The notes under the pieces are model-generated. The model made no database searches. It was given only the letters and a program-made list of their open reading frames with translations, and was not told where the DNA came from. A stretch of 64,000 nt of DNA. Origin: Curvibacter sp. GWA2_63_95 (GTDB lineage: Bacteria > Pseudomonadota > Gammaproteobacteria > Burkholderiales > Burkholderiaceae_C). Both the position numbers and the translations under genes were made by a program. Positions 17,580 through 25,749 of this stretch are shown here, piece by piece. The stretch is taken from the NCBI GenBank assembly GCA_001795455.1, contig MGPB01000030.1, positions 124,001-188,000 of the forward strand. The letters are read 5' to 3'. The stretch's first letter is position 1. Each line of letters starts with the position of its first letter.

Positions 17580-17599
17580 AATAGCACGGTCGTTCTATT
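17580..17599. promoter_or_regulatory. Putative TetR operator upstream of the beta-oxidation regulator
   Basis: A 20-base imperfect palindrome, AATAGCACGGTCGTTCTATT, has arms matching at 8 of 9 positions. It lies 17 bases before the start codon of the TetR gene at 17617, where binding would block initiation, so autoregulation is likely. Confidence 0.5.
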
Positions 17600-17616
17600 T
17601 TGCGGTGCCTCTTGCC

Positions 17617-18291
17617 ATGTCTCTTGCCCCGGTCTCCAGCCTGTCCCAGTCCGCACCGGATGCGGTAGCCAAGCGCGTGCCGTCCAAGCGCGCCATGCAA
17701 AAAGGGCAACAAACCAAGGCCACCATCGTCGAGGCCGCACTCGGCTTGGCGACCCAGATTGGTCTGGAGGGCCTGAGCATTGGCGTACTGGCCGAGGTCA
17801 CGCAAATGAGCAAGTCGGGTGTGTTTGCGCACTTTGGCTCGCGTGAAGAACTCCAAATCTCCGTTATCCGCGAATACTTTGGCCGTTTCGAGCAGGAGGT
17901 GTTCTACCCCGCTTTGCATGCCGAGCGCGGTCTGCCCCGGGTTGAAGCCCTGTTCCACAACTGGATGAAGCGTGTGGCCGTGGAAATCCAGTCGGGTTGC
18001 ATTTTCATCAGCGGTGCGGTTGAGTTTGATGACCGGCCTGGCCCGGTGCGGGATGCCTTGGCCACCTCGGTACAAACCTGGCTCAGTGCCCTGTACCGTG
18101 CGGTGGTGTTGGCCAAGCAGTGCGGGCACCTAGAAGCGCACGCGGACGAGCAGCAGATGGCCTTCGAGATCCACGGCCTGATTTTGGCCTTGCACTACGA
18201 AGCCCGTTTCCTCAAAAACCCCGGCTCCATTGCGCGGGCCAACCAAGGCTTCGCGAACATCCTGGCGCGTTATGGCGCCAAGTCTGTTTAG
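17617..18291 (+). CDS. TetR/AcrR-family regulator, probable repressor of the fadENA-type cluster
   Basis: The 224-residue protein has an N-terminal helix-turn-helix (KATIVEAALGLATQIGLEG, then IGVLAEVTQMSKSGVFAHFGSREELQ, about residues 30-75) and a ligand-binding C-terminal domain of the TetR_C_11 kind with CIFISGAVEFDDRPGPVRDAL. It directly precedes a same-strand cluster of acyl-CoA dehydrogenase, FadN-like enzyme and thiolase genes, so it probably responds to an acyl-CoA. A palindrome just upstream (17580-17599) is a candidate autoregulatory site. The ATG at 17617 is preferred; a GTG at 17605 would add four residues. Confidence 0.82.
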   Translation: MSLAPVSSLSQSAPDAVAKRVPSKRAMQKGQQTKATIVEAALGLATQIGLEGLSIGVLAEVTQMSKSGVFAHFGSREELQISVIREYFGRFEQEVFYPALHAERGLPRVEALFHNWMKRVAVEIQSGCIFISGAVEFDDRPGPVRDALATSVQTWLSALYRAVVLAKQCGHLEAHADEQQMAFEIHGLILALHYEARFLKNPGSIARANQGFANILARYGAKSV

Positions 18292-18342
18292 TCACTTTTT
18301 TAGTCCAACCGTTTCTTTCCGTTACCCCTAGGAGAACACACC

Positions 18343-20139
18343 ATGCCAACGTATACCCCCCCACTGCGCGACATGCAGTTTGTGATGCACGAAGTGCTCC
18401 ACGTGGTGGACGATTTCAAACAAATCCCCAAACACGCAGACATCGACGTGGACACCATCAATGCGGTGCTGGAAGAGGGTGGCAAGTTTGCTGCCGAGGT
18501 AACTTTCCCCCTGAACATCAGCGGCGACCAAGAGGGTTGCAAGGTTGACCAGTCCACCCACGCCGTAACCACCCCCAAGGGCTTCAAGGAAGCCTACGGC
18601 AAGTACATCGAAGGCGGTTGGGCTGCGCTGGGCTGCGACCCCGAGTACGGTGGCCAGGGCCTGCCTTACGTGGTCAACAGCATGTTCTACGAAATGCTCA
18701 ACAGCGCCAACCAGGCCTGGACCATGTACCCCGGCCTGACCCACGGCGCTTACGCCGCGCTGGAAACCCATGGCACCCCCGAGCAAAAAGCCACCTACCT
18801 GCCCAAGATGACCAGCGGCGAGTGGACCGGCTCCATGTGCCTGACCGAACCCCATTGCGGTACCGACCTGGGCCTGATGCGCACCAAGGCAGAGCCCCAG
18901 GCCGACGGCACCTACAAGATCACCGGCAACAAGATCTTCATCAGTGCGGGTGAGCACGACATGACCGACAACATCATCCACCTGGTGTTGGCCCGCCTGC
19001 CCGATGCGCCTCCCGGCATCAAGGGTGTGAGCCTGTTCATCGTGCCCAAGGTGCTGGTGAACAAGGATGGTTCTTTGGGCGAGCGCAATGGCATTTACTG
19101 CGGCGGCCTGGAGCACAAGATGGGCATCCACGGCAACGCCACCTGCCAGATGGTGCTGGACAACGCGGTGGGCACCATGGTCGGCCAGCCGAACAAGGGC
19201 ATGCAAGGCATGTTCGTGATGATGAACGCCGCCCGTCTGGGCGTGGGCAACCAGTCCCTGGGCCTGACCGAAGTGGCCTTCCAGAACGCACTGGCCTATG
19301 CCAAGGACCGCATTCAGATGCGCAGCCTGACCGGCCCCAAGGCCAAGGACAAACCTGCGGACCCCATCATCGTGCACCCCGATGTGCGCAAGATGCTGAT
19401 GACTGCACGTGCTTACGCCGATGGCGGCCGCGCCCTGCAAGCCTATTGCGCCATGCTGCTCGAAAAAGAGCACAACCACCCCGACGAGAAGGTGCGCAAG
19501 GACTCCGGTGAAATGCTGGCCATGCTGACCCCCATCGCCAAGGCTTTCCTGACCGACAACGGCCACATCGCCACCAACGCCTGCATGCAGGTCTTCGGCG
19601 GCCACGGCTTCATCAAGGAATGGGGCATGGAGCAGTTTGTGCGCGACAACCGCATCAACATGATCTACGAAGGCACCAACACCATCCAGTCGCTGGACCT
19701 GCTGGGCCGCAAGATCCTGGGCAACAACGGCGCTACTCTCAAGAAGTTTGGCAAGTTGGTGGGTGCTTTGGTGGCCGAAGAAGGCGTCAATGAAAAGATG
19801 GCCGAGTTCATCACCCCCATCGCCATCCTGGGCGAGCAGATGACCAAGTTCACCACCGAAATCGGCTTCAAGGGTTTTCAGAACCCCGACGAGGTGGGCG
19901 CCGCTGCGGTGGACTACCTGCGCGTGGCAGGGCACCTGGTGTTCGGTTACTTCTTCGCCCGTATGGCACAAGTGGCACTGCGTGAAATTGCGGCCGGCAA
20001 CACCGACCCGTTCTACACCGCCAAGCTGCAGACCGCACGTTTCTACTTCGCCAAGCTGTTCCCCGAAACCGCGACGCTGATGCGCACGGCCCGCACGGGT
20101 TCCAAGGTTCTGATGGACACCGACGCCGTGTTCGCCTGA
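18343..20139 (+). CDS. Acyl-CoA dehydrogenase, FadE type (about 600 residues)
   Basis: This FAD enzyme catalyses the first oxidation of beta-oxidation. At 598 residues it has the dehydrogenase core plus a C-terminal extension, like Bacillus FadE (YusJ) and DmdC-type proteins. The flavin/substrate motifs are MCLTEPHCGTDLGLMRTKAE (about residue 166) and QVFGGHGFIKEWGMEQFVRD (about residue 417), followed by IYEGTNTIQSLDLLGRKIL, which contains the usual catalytic glutamate region (YEGTN). AGGAG lies 11 bases upstream of the ATG. The gene opens the cluster with the FadN-like and thiolase genes. Chain-length preference cannot be told from sequence, although the large C-terminal domain points to long chains. 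Confidence 0.93.
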   Translation: MPTYTPPLRDMQFVMHEVLHVVDDFKQIPKHADIDVDTINAVLEEGGKFAAEVTFPLNISGDQEGCKVDQSTHAVTTPKGFKEAYGKYIEGGWAALGCDPEYGGQGLPYVVNSMFYEMLNSANQAWTMYPGLTHGAYAALETHGTPEQKATYLPKMTSGEWTGSMCLTEPHCGTDLGLMRTKAEPQADGTYKITGNKIFISAGEHDMTDNIIHLVLARLPDAPPGIKGVSLFIVPKVLVNKDGSLGERNGIYCGGLEHKMGIHGNATCQMVLDNAVGTMVGQPNKGMQGMFVMMNAARLGVGNQSLGLTEVAFQNALAYAKDRIQMRSLTGPKAKDKPADPIIVHPDVRKMLMTARAYADGGRALQAYCAMLLEKEHNHPDEKVRKDSGEMLAMLTPIAKAFLTDNGHIATNACMQVFGGHGFIKEWGMEQFVRDNRINMIYEGTNTIQSLDLLGRKILGNNGATLKKFGKLVGALVAEEGVNEKMAEFITPIAILGEQMTKFTTEIGFKGFQNPDEVGAAAVDYLRVAGHLVFGYFFARMAQVALREIAAGNTDPFYTAKLQTARFYFAKLFPETATLMRTARTGSKVLMDTDAVFA

Positions 20140-20186
20140 TAGTCAACCGTGTTCCGCAATCCTGCAAATTACAAAAGGAGACAACG

Positions 20187-20621
20187 ATGATTCGCAATAC
20201 TTTGGTGGCAACCCTGGGTTTGAGTGCATTGACAGCCATGGCGCAAATGACGCCCGTGGGATTGTGGAAGACGATCGATGACAAGGATGGCTCGGCCAAA
20301 TCCGAAATCCGCATCGTGGACAACGGTGGCGTGGTGTCGGGCAAGATCGAGCGCGACCTGAGCCCCAAAGCCAAGCCCGACGACAAATGCACCGAGTGCA
20401 AGGATGACCGCAAGGACCAGCCCATCATTGGCCTGGAGCTCATCCGCGGTTTGAAGAAGACCGAGGGCAAGGACATCTGGGAGGGCGGCACGATTGTGGA
20501 GCCCTCCAGCGGCAAGGTCTACAAAATGACCATGACCCCCATTGAAGGCGGCAAGAAGATCGAGATGCGTGGCTACATCGGCTTCTTCTACCGCACCCAA
20601 ACCTGGATCCGTGTCCAGTAA
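20187..20621 (+). CDS. DUF2147 domain secreted protein
   Basis: The 144-residue protein has a signal peptide with a short basic start and hydrophobic core, likely cleaved after ALTAMA (residue 19). It then shows the DUF2147 pattern: PVGLWKTIDDKDGSAKSEIRI, GKIERDL, a C-x2-C pair in CTECKDD, and GGTIVEPSSGKVYKMTM with a C-terminal GYIGFFYRTQTWIR. Family members are periplasmic beta-barrel-like proteins without a defined reaction. It lies between the acyl-CoA dehydrogenase and FadN-like genes with a strong AAGGAG site, so it is co-transcribed with beta-oxidation enzymes. This is an odd location for an exported protein. Confidence 0.85.
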   Translation: MIRNTLVATLGLSALTAMAQMTPVGLWKTIDDKDGSAKSEIRIVDNGGVVSGKIERDLSPKAKPDDKCTECKDDRKDQPIIGLELIRGLKKTEGKDIWEGGTIVEPSSGKVYKMTMTPIEGGKKIEMRGYIGFFYRTQTWIRVQ

Positions 20622-20639
20622 TCTCATTCAGGAATTTTT

Positions 20640-23039
20640 ATGTCCCGCTTCCAAGTGAAAAAAGTCGCCGTGCTCGGCGCAGGCGTGATGGGCGCGCAAA
20701 TTGCCGCCCACCTCGTCAACGTCAAAGTACCGGTGGTGCTGTTCGACCTGCCAGCCAAGGAAGGCCCCAAGAACGGCATCGTCACCCGCGCTGTCGATAA
20801 CCTCAAAAAGCTCAAGCCCGCCCCCCTGGGTGTGGCAGACGATGCCGTGCTGATTGGCCAGGCCAACTACGAAGAGCATCTGGAGCAGTTGCGCGAGTGT
20901 GACCTCATCATCGAGGCCATCGCCGAGCGCATGGACTGGAAGCTGGACCTCTACAAGAAGATCGCGCCTTTCATTGGCCCCAACACGATTGTGGCGTCCA
21001 ACACCTCGGGCCTGTCGATCACCAAGTTGTCGGAAGCGCTGCCCGAAGAAATCAAGCCCCGCTTCTGCGGCATCCACTTCTTCAATCCCCCCCGCTACAT
21101 GGCGCTGGTGGAGCTGATCAACACCCCCACCACAGAAGCCCACTACCTCGATGCGCTCGAAGGCTTTGTGACTAGCACCTTGGGCAAGGGTGTGGTGCGT
21201 GCCAAGGACTCTCCCAACTTCATCGCCAACCGCGTCGGTATCGCCGGTATGTTGGCCACCATGAAGGAAGTGGAAAACTTCGGCCTTACCTACGACGTGG
21301 TCGATGACCTGACCGGCAAGAAGCTGGGTCGCGCATCCTCCGGTACCTTCCGCACCGCGGATGTGGTCGGCCTGGACACCATGGCCCACGTGATCAAGAC
21401 GCTGCAGGACACGCTGAGCATCGAGACGGATCCCTTCTACGAGAGTTTTGCCACCCCTGTGGTGCTGAAGACCCTGTTGGAGATGGGCAACCTGGGCCAG
21501 AAGTCCAAAGCCGGTTTCTTCAAGAAGGTCGGCCGCGACGTGCTGCGCTTCGATGGCGAAAGCAAGGAATACGTGGCCGGCGGCGAAAAGGCCGACGAGG
21601 TCTACGCCCGCATGCTCAAGAAGCCAGCCGCCGAGCGCCTGAAGCTCTTGCGCAATGCCGAAGGCAAGCAGGGTCAGTTCCTGTGGGCCATCCTGCGCAA
21701 CAGCTTCCACTACGCAGCCATTCACCTGGCATTGATCGCCGACAACGCCCGCGATGTGGACTTCTGCATGCGCTGGGGCTTCGGCATGAAGCAAGGTCCG
21801 TTCGAGCTCTGGCAAGAAGCCGGTTGGCTTGAAGTTGCCAAGATGGTCCAGGAAGACATCGACGCTGGCAAGGCCCTGTGCAAAGCGCCTCTGCCCGAGT
21901 GGGTGTTCAAAGGCCCCGTGGCTGAAGCCGGTGGTGTACACACCGATGCAGGCTCCTGGAACCCCATCACTGGCACCTTTGTGCCGGTGCGCAAGCTGCC
22001 TGTGTACGAGCGCCAGCACTTCCCCGAGAGCGTGCTGGGTTCCAACGCGCCCAAGGCCGAGACCGCTGGCAAGACGATCTTTGAAGACGAGTCCATCCGC
22101 CTGTGGACGCTGGACGAGCAAGTGCTGATCGCCAGCATCAAGACCAAGATGCACGCTATCGGTGGCGGTGTGATCGAAGGCCTGTTGCAAGCCCAGGAGT
22201 TGGCCGAGAAGGAATACCAAGGCCTGGTGATCTGGTCCCCGGACGAAATGTTCTCTGCCGGTGCCGACCTGCAAGGCATGATGCCCGCCTTCATGATCGG
22301 TGGCGCCAAAGCCATCGAAGGCGCAGAAGCCGAGCTGCAAAACGCCATGCTCAAGCTGCGCTACTCCAACGTTCCCGTCATTTCCGCCATCCGCGGTCTG
22401 GCGCTGGGCGGTGGTTGCGAGCTGGCCATCTACTCCAGCAAGCGCGTGGCGGCGATGGAAAGCTACATCGGCCTGGTGGAAGTCGGCGTGGGCCTGGTGC
22501 CCGGTGCCGGCGGCTTGACCTACATCGCGCGCCGTGCGGCTGAGAATATGGCACTGTCCACCTCCAAGGACGTGCTGCCTTTCCTGACCGAAGGCTTCAC
22601 CGCTGCGGCCATGGCCAAGGTAGGCACCAGCGCGCTGGAAAGCCGCAAACTGGGTTACCTGCTGGACAGCGACGTGGTCGTGCCGCACAAGGACGAGCTG
22701 CTGTTTGTCGCCATCAACGAGGCCAAGGCCCTGTACGCCAGCGGCTACCGCGCGCCGCACAAGCGCAGCTTCCCCGTGGCTGGACGCAGTGGCGTCGCCA
22801 CGATCCGTGCCCAGTTGGTCAACATGCGCGACGGTGGCTTCATCAGCGCGCATGACTTCCACATCGGTTTGCTGATTGCCGAAGTGGTGTGTGGCGGCCA
22901 GGTGGATGCCGGCACCCTGGTGACCGAGGAATACCTGATGGCCATGGAACGCAAGGCCTTCTGCAGCCTGCTGACCCACCCCAAGACGCAGGAACGCATC
23001 ATGGGCATGATGTCCACCGGCAAGCCGGTGCGTAACTGA
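20640..23039 (+). CDS. 3-hydroxyacyl-CoA dehydrogenase / enoyl-CoA hydratase fusion, FadN-like
   Basis: This 799-residue bifunctional beta-oxidation enzyme hydrates enoyl-CoA and oxidises 3-hydroxyacyl-CoA. The order is dehydrogenase first (NAD-binding VAVLGAGVMGAQIAAHL, residues 9-25; CGIHFFNPPRYMALVE with the catalytic His about residue 143) and hydratase last (EMFSAGADLQGM and GLALGGGCELAIYSSKRVA, about residues 535-605). This is the reverse of E. coli FadB and matches Bacillus FadN (about 790 residues). ATP is not involved; NAD is the cofactor. The gene is 18 bases downstream of the DUF2147 gene and eight bases before the DUF4442 gene. Confidence 0.93.
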   Translation: MSRFQVKKVAVLGAGVMGAQIAAHLVNVKVPVVLFDLPAKEGPKNGIVTRAVDNLKKLKPAPLGVADDAVLIGQANYEEHLEQLRECDLIIEAIAERMDWKLDLYKKIAPFIGPNTIVASNTSGLSITKLSEALPEEIKPRFCGIHFFNPPRYMALVELINTPTTEAHYLDALEGFVTSTLGKGVVRAKDSPNFIANRVGIAGMLATMKEVENFGLTYDVVDDLTGKKLGRASSGTFRTADVVGLDTMAHVIKTLQDTLSIETDPFYESFATPVVLKTLLEMGNLGQKSKAGFFKKVGRDVLRFDGESKEYVAGGEKADEVYARMLKKPAAERLKLLRNAEGKQGQFLWAILRNSFHYAAIHLALIADNARDVDFCMRWGFGMKQGPFELWQEAGWLEVAKMVQEDIDAGKALCKAPLPEWVFKGPVAEAGGVHTDAGSWNPITGTFVPVRKLPVYERQHFPESVLGSNAPKAETAGKTIFEDESIRLWTLDEQVLIASIKTKMHAIGGGVIEGLLQAQELAEKEYQGLVIWSPDEMFSAGADLQGMMPAFMIGGAKAIEGAEAELQNAMLKLRYSNVPVISAIRGLALGGGCELAIYSSKRVAAMESYIGLVEVGVGLVPGAGGLTYIARRAAENMALSTSKDVLPFLTEGFTAAAMAKVGTSALESRKLGYLLDSDVVVPHKDELLFVAINEAKALYASGYRAPHKRSFPVAGRSGVATIRAQLVNMRDGGFISAHDFHIGLLIAEVVCGGQVDAGTLVTEEYLMAMERKAFCSLLTHPKTQERIMGMMSTGKPVRN

Positions 23040-23047
23040 TCGAAGCC

Positions 23048-23599
23048 ATGAGCACCCTCGCTGCCCACGCATCGAACGCCCGGCCCAACCGGCTGGCGCG
23101 TTCAGTCGCCAAGCTGGACCGCGTGCCTGCGGTCCTGCGTCCCTGGCTGCGCAACAAGGTCATGGGCCGTGCGGTGCCGTTCACCGGCACGGCGGGTCTG
23201 GACTTTGCGCACATGGCGCCCGAGCGTGTGGAGATTGCCGTGGCCAATGTGCGCCGCGTGCAAAACCACATTCAGGGCGTGCATGCCGCTGCCATGGCGC
23301 TGCTGGCCGAAACGGCCACCGGCATGGTGGTGGGCATGAATGTGCGGGATGACTGCCTGCCCCTGGCCAAGACCATGCGCATTGACTTCAAGCGGCGAGC
23401 CCAGGGCGCCATGCGCGCGGTGGCCACCTTGTCGGATGCGCAACGTCAGCTCATGCAGCAAAGCGACAAGGGCGAGGTCAGTGTGCCGGTGCTGGTCAGT
23501 GACGAATCGGGCGAGCAGCCCATTCAATGTGAATTCATCTGGGCGTGGATACCCACCCCGCAACCAAAGAGCCTTGCGGGACAGGCCGCAGCGACGTAG
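23048..23599 (+). CDS. DUF4442 hotdog-fold protein, putative acyl-CoA thioesterase
   Basis: The 183-residue protein matches the DUF4442 family: RNKVMGRAVPFTGTAGLDF near residue 37, RRVQNHIQGVHAAAMALLAETATGMVVGMN (about residues 75-105), and a C-terminal strand ending ECEFIWAWIPTP. The HIQGVHAAA helix is the hotdog-fold central helix, which suggests a PaaI-like thioesterase activity. It lies between the FadN-like and thiolase genes, so release of stalled acyl-CoA intermediates is a reasonable role. The stop codon falls in the loop of a strong hairpin (23578-23615). Confidence 0.75.
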   Translation: MSTLAAHASNARPNRLARSVAKLDRVPAVLRPWLRNKVMGRAVPFTGTAGLDFAHMAPERVEIAVANVRRVQNHIQGVHAAAMALLAETATGMVVGMNVRDDCLPLAKTMRIDFKRRAQGAMRAVATLSDAQRQLMQQSDKGEVSVPVLVSDESGEQPIQCEFIWAWIPTPQPKSLAGQAAAT

Positions 23600-23615
23600 T
23601 CGCAAGCTCTGTCCC
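23578..23615. repeat. Two-tier palindrome spanning the DUF4442 stop codon
   Basis: Outer arms GGGACAG/CTGTCCC (7 of 7) and inner arms GCGAC/GTCGC around a three-base loop form a stable hairpin. There is no T-run after it, so it is unlikely to be a terminator. It may affect mRNA processing between the two genes. Confidence 0.6.
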
Positions 23616-23636
23616 CAACTGATTAGGAGTTATTCC

Positions 23637-24830
23637 ATGAAACAAGTCCAAGACGCTTACATCGTTGCCGCCACACGCACGCCCATCGGGCGTTCCGGCC
23701 GCGGCTACTTCCGCAACACCCGCCCCGACGAGCTGTTGGTCGCTGCCTTGCGCAGCGCCATGCTGCAAGTCCCCACCCTGGACCCCAAGGCGATTGAAGA
23801 CGCCATCATCGGCTGCTCCTTCCCCGAGGGCGAGCAGGGCATGAACATGGCCCGTGTGGCCGTGGGCTTGGCCTTTGACCACCCTGTGGGCGGTATCACC
23901 GTCAACCGTTTCTGCGCCTCCGGAATCTCCGCCATTCAGATGGCGGCAGACCGTATCCGCGTGGGCGAAGCCGATGTGCTGATTGCTGGCGGCGCCGAGT
24001 CCATGAGCATGGTGCCCATGGGTGGCGGCAAGCCCTCGTTCAACCCTGAAGTGTTTGCCCGCGACGAGAACGTTGGCATCGCCTACGGCATGGGCCTGAC
24101 CGCCGAGAAGGTGGCCCAGCAGTGGAAGGTGACGCGCGAGATGCAGGACGCTTTCGCGCTGGAGTCGCACCAGCGTGCCATCAAGGCGCAGCAGGCCGGT
24201 GAGTTCACGGATGAGATCACGCCCATCGATGTGATCGAGCGCACTCCGAACCTGGCGACCGGCGAGGTGTCTACCCGCATTCGCACCGTGAACCTGGACG
24301 AAGGCCCACGCCCAGACACTTCGCTCGAAGGCCTGGCCAAGCTCAAGACCGTGTTCGCGGCCCGCGGCAGCGTGACGGCCGGCAACAGCTCCCAGACCAG
24401 CGATGGCGCAGGCGCGCTGATTCTGGCCAGCGAAAAGGCGGTCAAACAATTCGGTCTGACCCCTTTGGCCCGTTTTGTGAGTTTTGCCGCCCGTGGCGTG
24501 CCACCCGAAATCATGGGTATCGGCCCGATCGAAGCCATTCCCGCCGCCCTGCGTTACGCCGGTCTGCAGCACTCTGACATTGACTGGTTCGAGCTGAACG
24601 AAGCCTTTGCGGCCCAGTCGCTGGCGGTTATCAACACCCTGGGTCTGGACCCTTCCAAGGTCAACCCCATGGGGGGTGCGATTGCGCTGGGTCACCCGCT
24701 GGGCGCCACCGGAGCCATCCGTGCGGCCACCGTGATCCACGCACTGCGCCGCCACAACCTGAAGTACGGCATGGTGACCATGTGCGTAGGCACCGGGCAG
24801 GGGGCTGCCGGCATCTTTGAACGCGTGTAA
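23637..24830 (+). CDS. Acetyl-CoA acyltransferase (3-ketoacyl-CoA thiolase), FadA type
   Basis: This 397-residue thiolase cleaves 3-ketoacyl-CoA to acetyl-CoA and a shortened acyl-CoA. It has the nucleophilic cysteine in NRFCASGISAIQMAADRI (about residue 92), the central GGAESMSMVPMGGG, the histidine motif NPMGGAIALGHPLGATGA, and the second cysteine near the end in MCVGTGQGAAGIF. The ATG at 23637 has TTAGGAG nine bases upstream. It completes the fadE-fadN-fadA-like set of the cluster, and a strong intrinsic terminator follows directly (24844-24867). Biosynthetic thiolase activity is the alternative, but context favours degradation. Confidence 0.93.
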   Translation: MKQVQDAYIVAATRTPIGRSGRGYFRNTRPDELLVAALRSAMLQVPTLDPKAIEDAIIGCSFPEGEQGMNMARVAVGLAFDHPVGGITVNRFCASGISAIQMAADRIRVGEADVLIAGGAESMSMVPMGGGKPSFNPEVFARDENVGIAYGMGLTAEKVAQQWKVTREMQDAFALESHQRAIKAQQAGEFTDEITPIDVIERTPNLATGEVSTRIRTVNLDEGPRPDTSLEGLAKLKTVFAARGSVTAGNSSQTSDGAGALILASEKAVKQFGLTPLARFVSFAARGVPPEIMGIGPIEAIPAALRYAGLQHSDIDWFELNEAFAAQSLAVINTLGLDPSKVNPMGGAIALGHPLGATGAIRAATVIHALRRHNLKYGMVTMCVGTGQGAAGIFERV

Positions 24831-24843
24831 CGCGTTTGCAGCC

Positions 24844-24867
24844 AAGGCCACCTTCGGGTGGCCTTTT
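24844..24867 (+). terminator. Rho-independent terminator after the thiolase gene
   Basis: A nine-base-pair stem AAGGCCACC/GGTGGCCTT with a TTCG loop is followed by a T-run. It lies 13 bases after the thiolase stop. Confidence 0.88.
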
Positions 24868-24909
24868 GCATGGGAAGGGTTGCTCCGCAGCCATCTGGAG
24901 ATCGCTTGA

Positions 24910-25716
24910 ATGAGTACACACGTTTTTGATGAAGCCATTGCCCTGCAGGCGCAGCCGGATGGCAGCTGGACGGGACACACCCACCCGGCCTACGCCAACA
25001 TGGTGGGGCCCTTCGGTGGCATCACTGCAGCACAGGCCCTGAACGGGGTGCTACAGCACCCGGAGCGCTTGGGCGACCCAGTGTCGCTGACGGTGAACTT
25101 TTGCGCTGCCTTGGCGGATGGCCCCTTTACGGTGATGGCCCGTGCCGCCCGCACCAACCGGTCGACCCAGCACTGGACGATCGAGATCCAGCAGGGCGAT
25201 GCGATTGTCATGACCGGCACCGCAGTGACCGCCGTGCGCCGGGAGACCTGGGGTGTGGACGAAGAGCCCATGCCCTTGTGCCCGCCACCGGCCGAAGTGC
25301 CGCCACCGCCGGTCATGGCGCCCATGGAGTTTGTGAAGCGCTATGAGCAGCGGCCCGTGACCGGCCAGTTGCCCGCGGTGTGGGATGGCAGTGGCCACAG
25401 CAGCCTCTCGCAAATCTGGGTGCGCGACAACCCCCCACGCCCCCTGGACTTTGCCTCGCTGGCCTGCATCTCCGACATCTTTTTTCCCCGCGTGTTCATC
25501 CGCCGCGCTACCCATGTGCCCGTGGGCACGGTGTCTTTGACGGTGTACTTCCACGCCAGCGCCGAGCAATTGGCGCAGACCGGCGCGGGCTACCTGTTGG
25601 GGCAGGCGCAAGCACAGGCCTTCCGCAATGGCTTTTTTGACCAGAGCAGCCAACTCTGGAACGAGGCCGGCGTGCTGCTGGTGACCACGCACCAGATCGT
25701 CTATTACAAACAGTGA
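24910..25716 (+). CDS. TesB-like acyl-CoA thioesterase (4HBT_3 double hotdog)
   Basis: The 268-residue protein matches acyl-CoA thioesterase II-like proteins with two hotdog halves. The first half carries HPAYANMVGPFGGITAAQALNGVL (residues 26-49) and VSLTVNFCAALADGPF. The second half carries DFASLACISDIFFPRVFIRR and VGTVSLTVYFHAS. It hydrolyses acyl-CoA to free acid and CoA in the cytosol. It starts about 80 bases after the thiolase gene, beyond the terminator, and is followed by an enoyl-CoA hydratase/isomerase gene. It therefore appears to form a second small transcription unit linked to the same pathway. Confidence 0.85.
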   Translation: MSTHVFDEAIALQAQPDGSWTGHTHPAYANMVGPFGGITAAQALNGVLQHPERLGDPVSLTVNFCAALADGPFTVMARAARTNRSTQHWTIEIQQGDAIVMTGTAVTAVRRETWGVDEEPMPLCPPPAEVPPPPVMAPMEFVKRYEQRPVTGQLPAVWDGSGHSSLSQIWVRDNPPRPLDFASLACISDIFFPRVFIRRATHVPVGTVSLTVYFHASAEQLAQTGAGYLLGQAQAQAFRNGFFDQSSQLWNEAGVLLVTTHQIVYYKQ

Positions 25717-25749
25717 TCCAATCACGCATTCCTTTTTGAGCGAACGACT

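Noticed and set aside
20628..23072. Long minus-strand open frame opposite the FadN-like gene
   Set aside because: Antisense shadow of a well-supported enzyme gene with the same GC-bias explanation.
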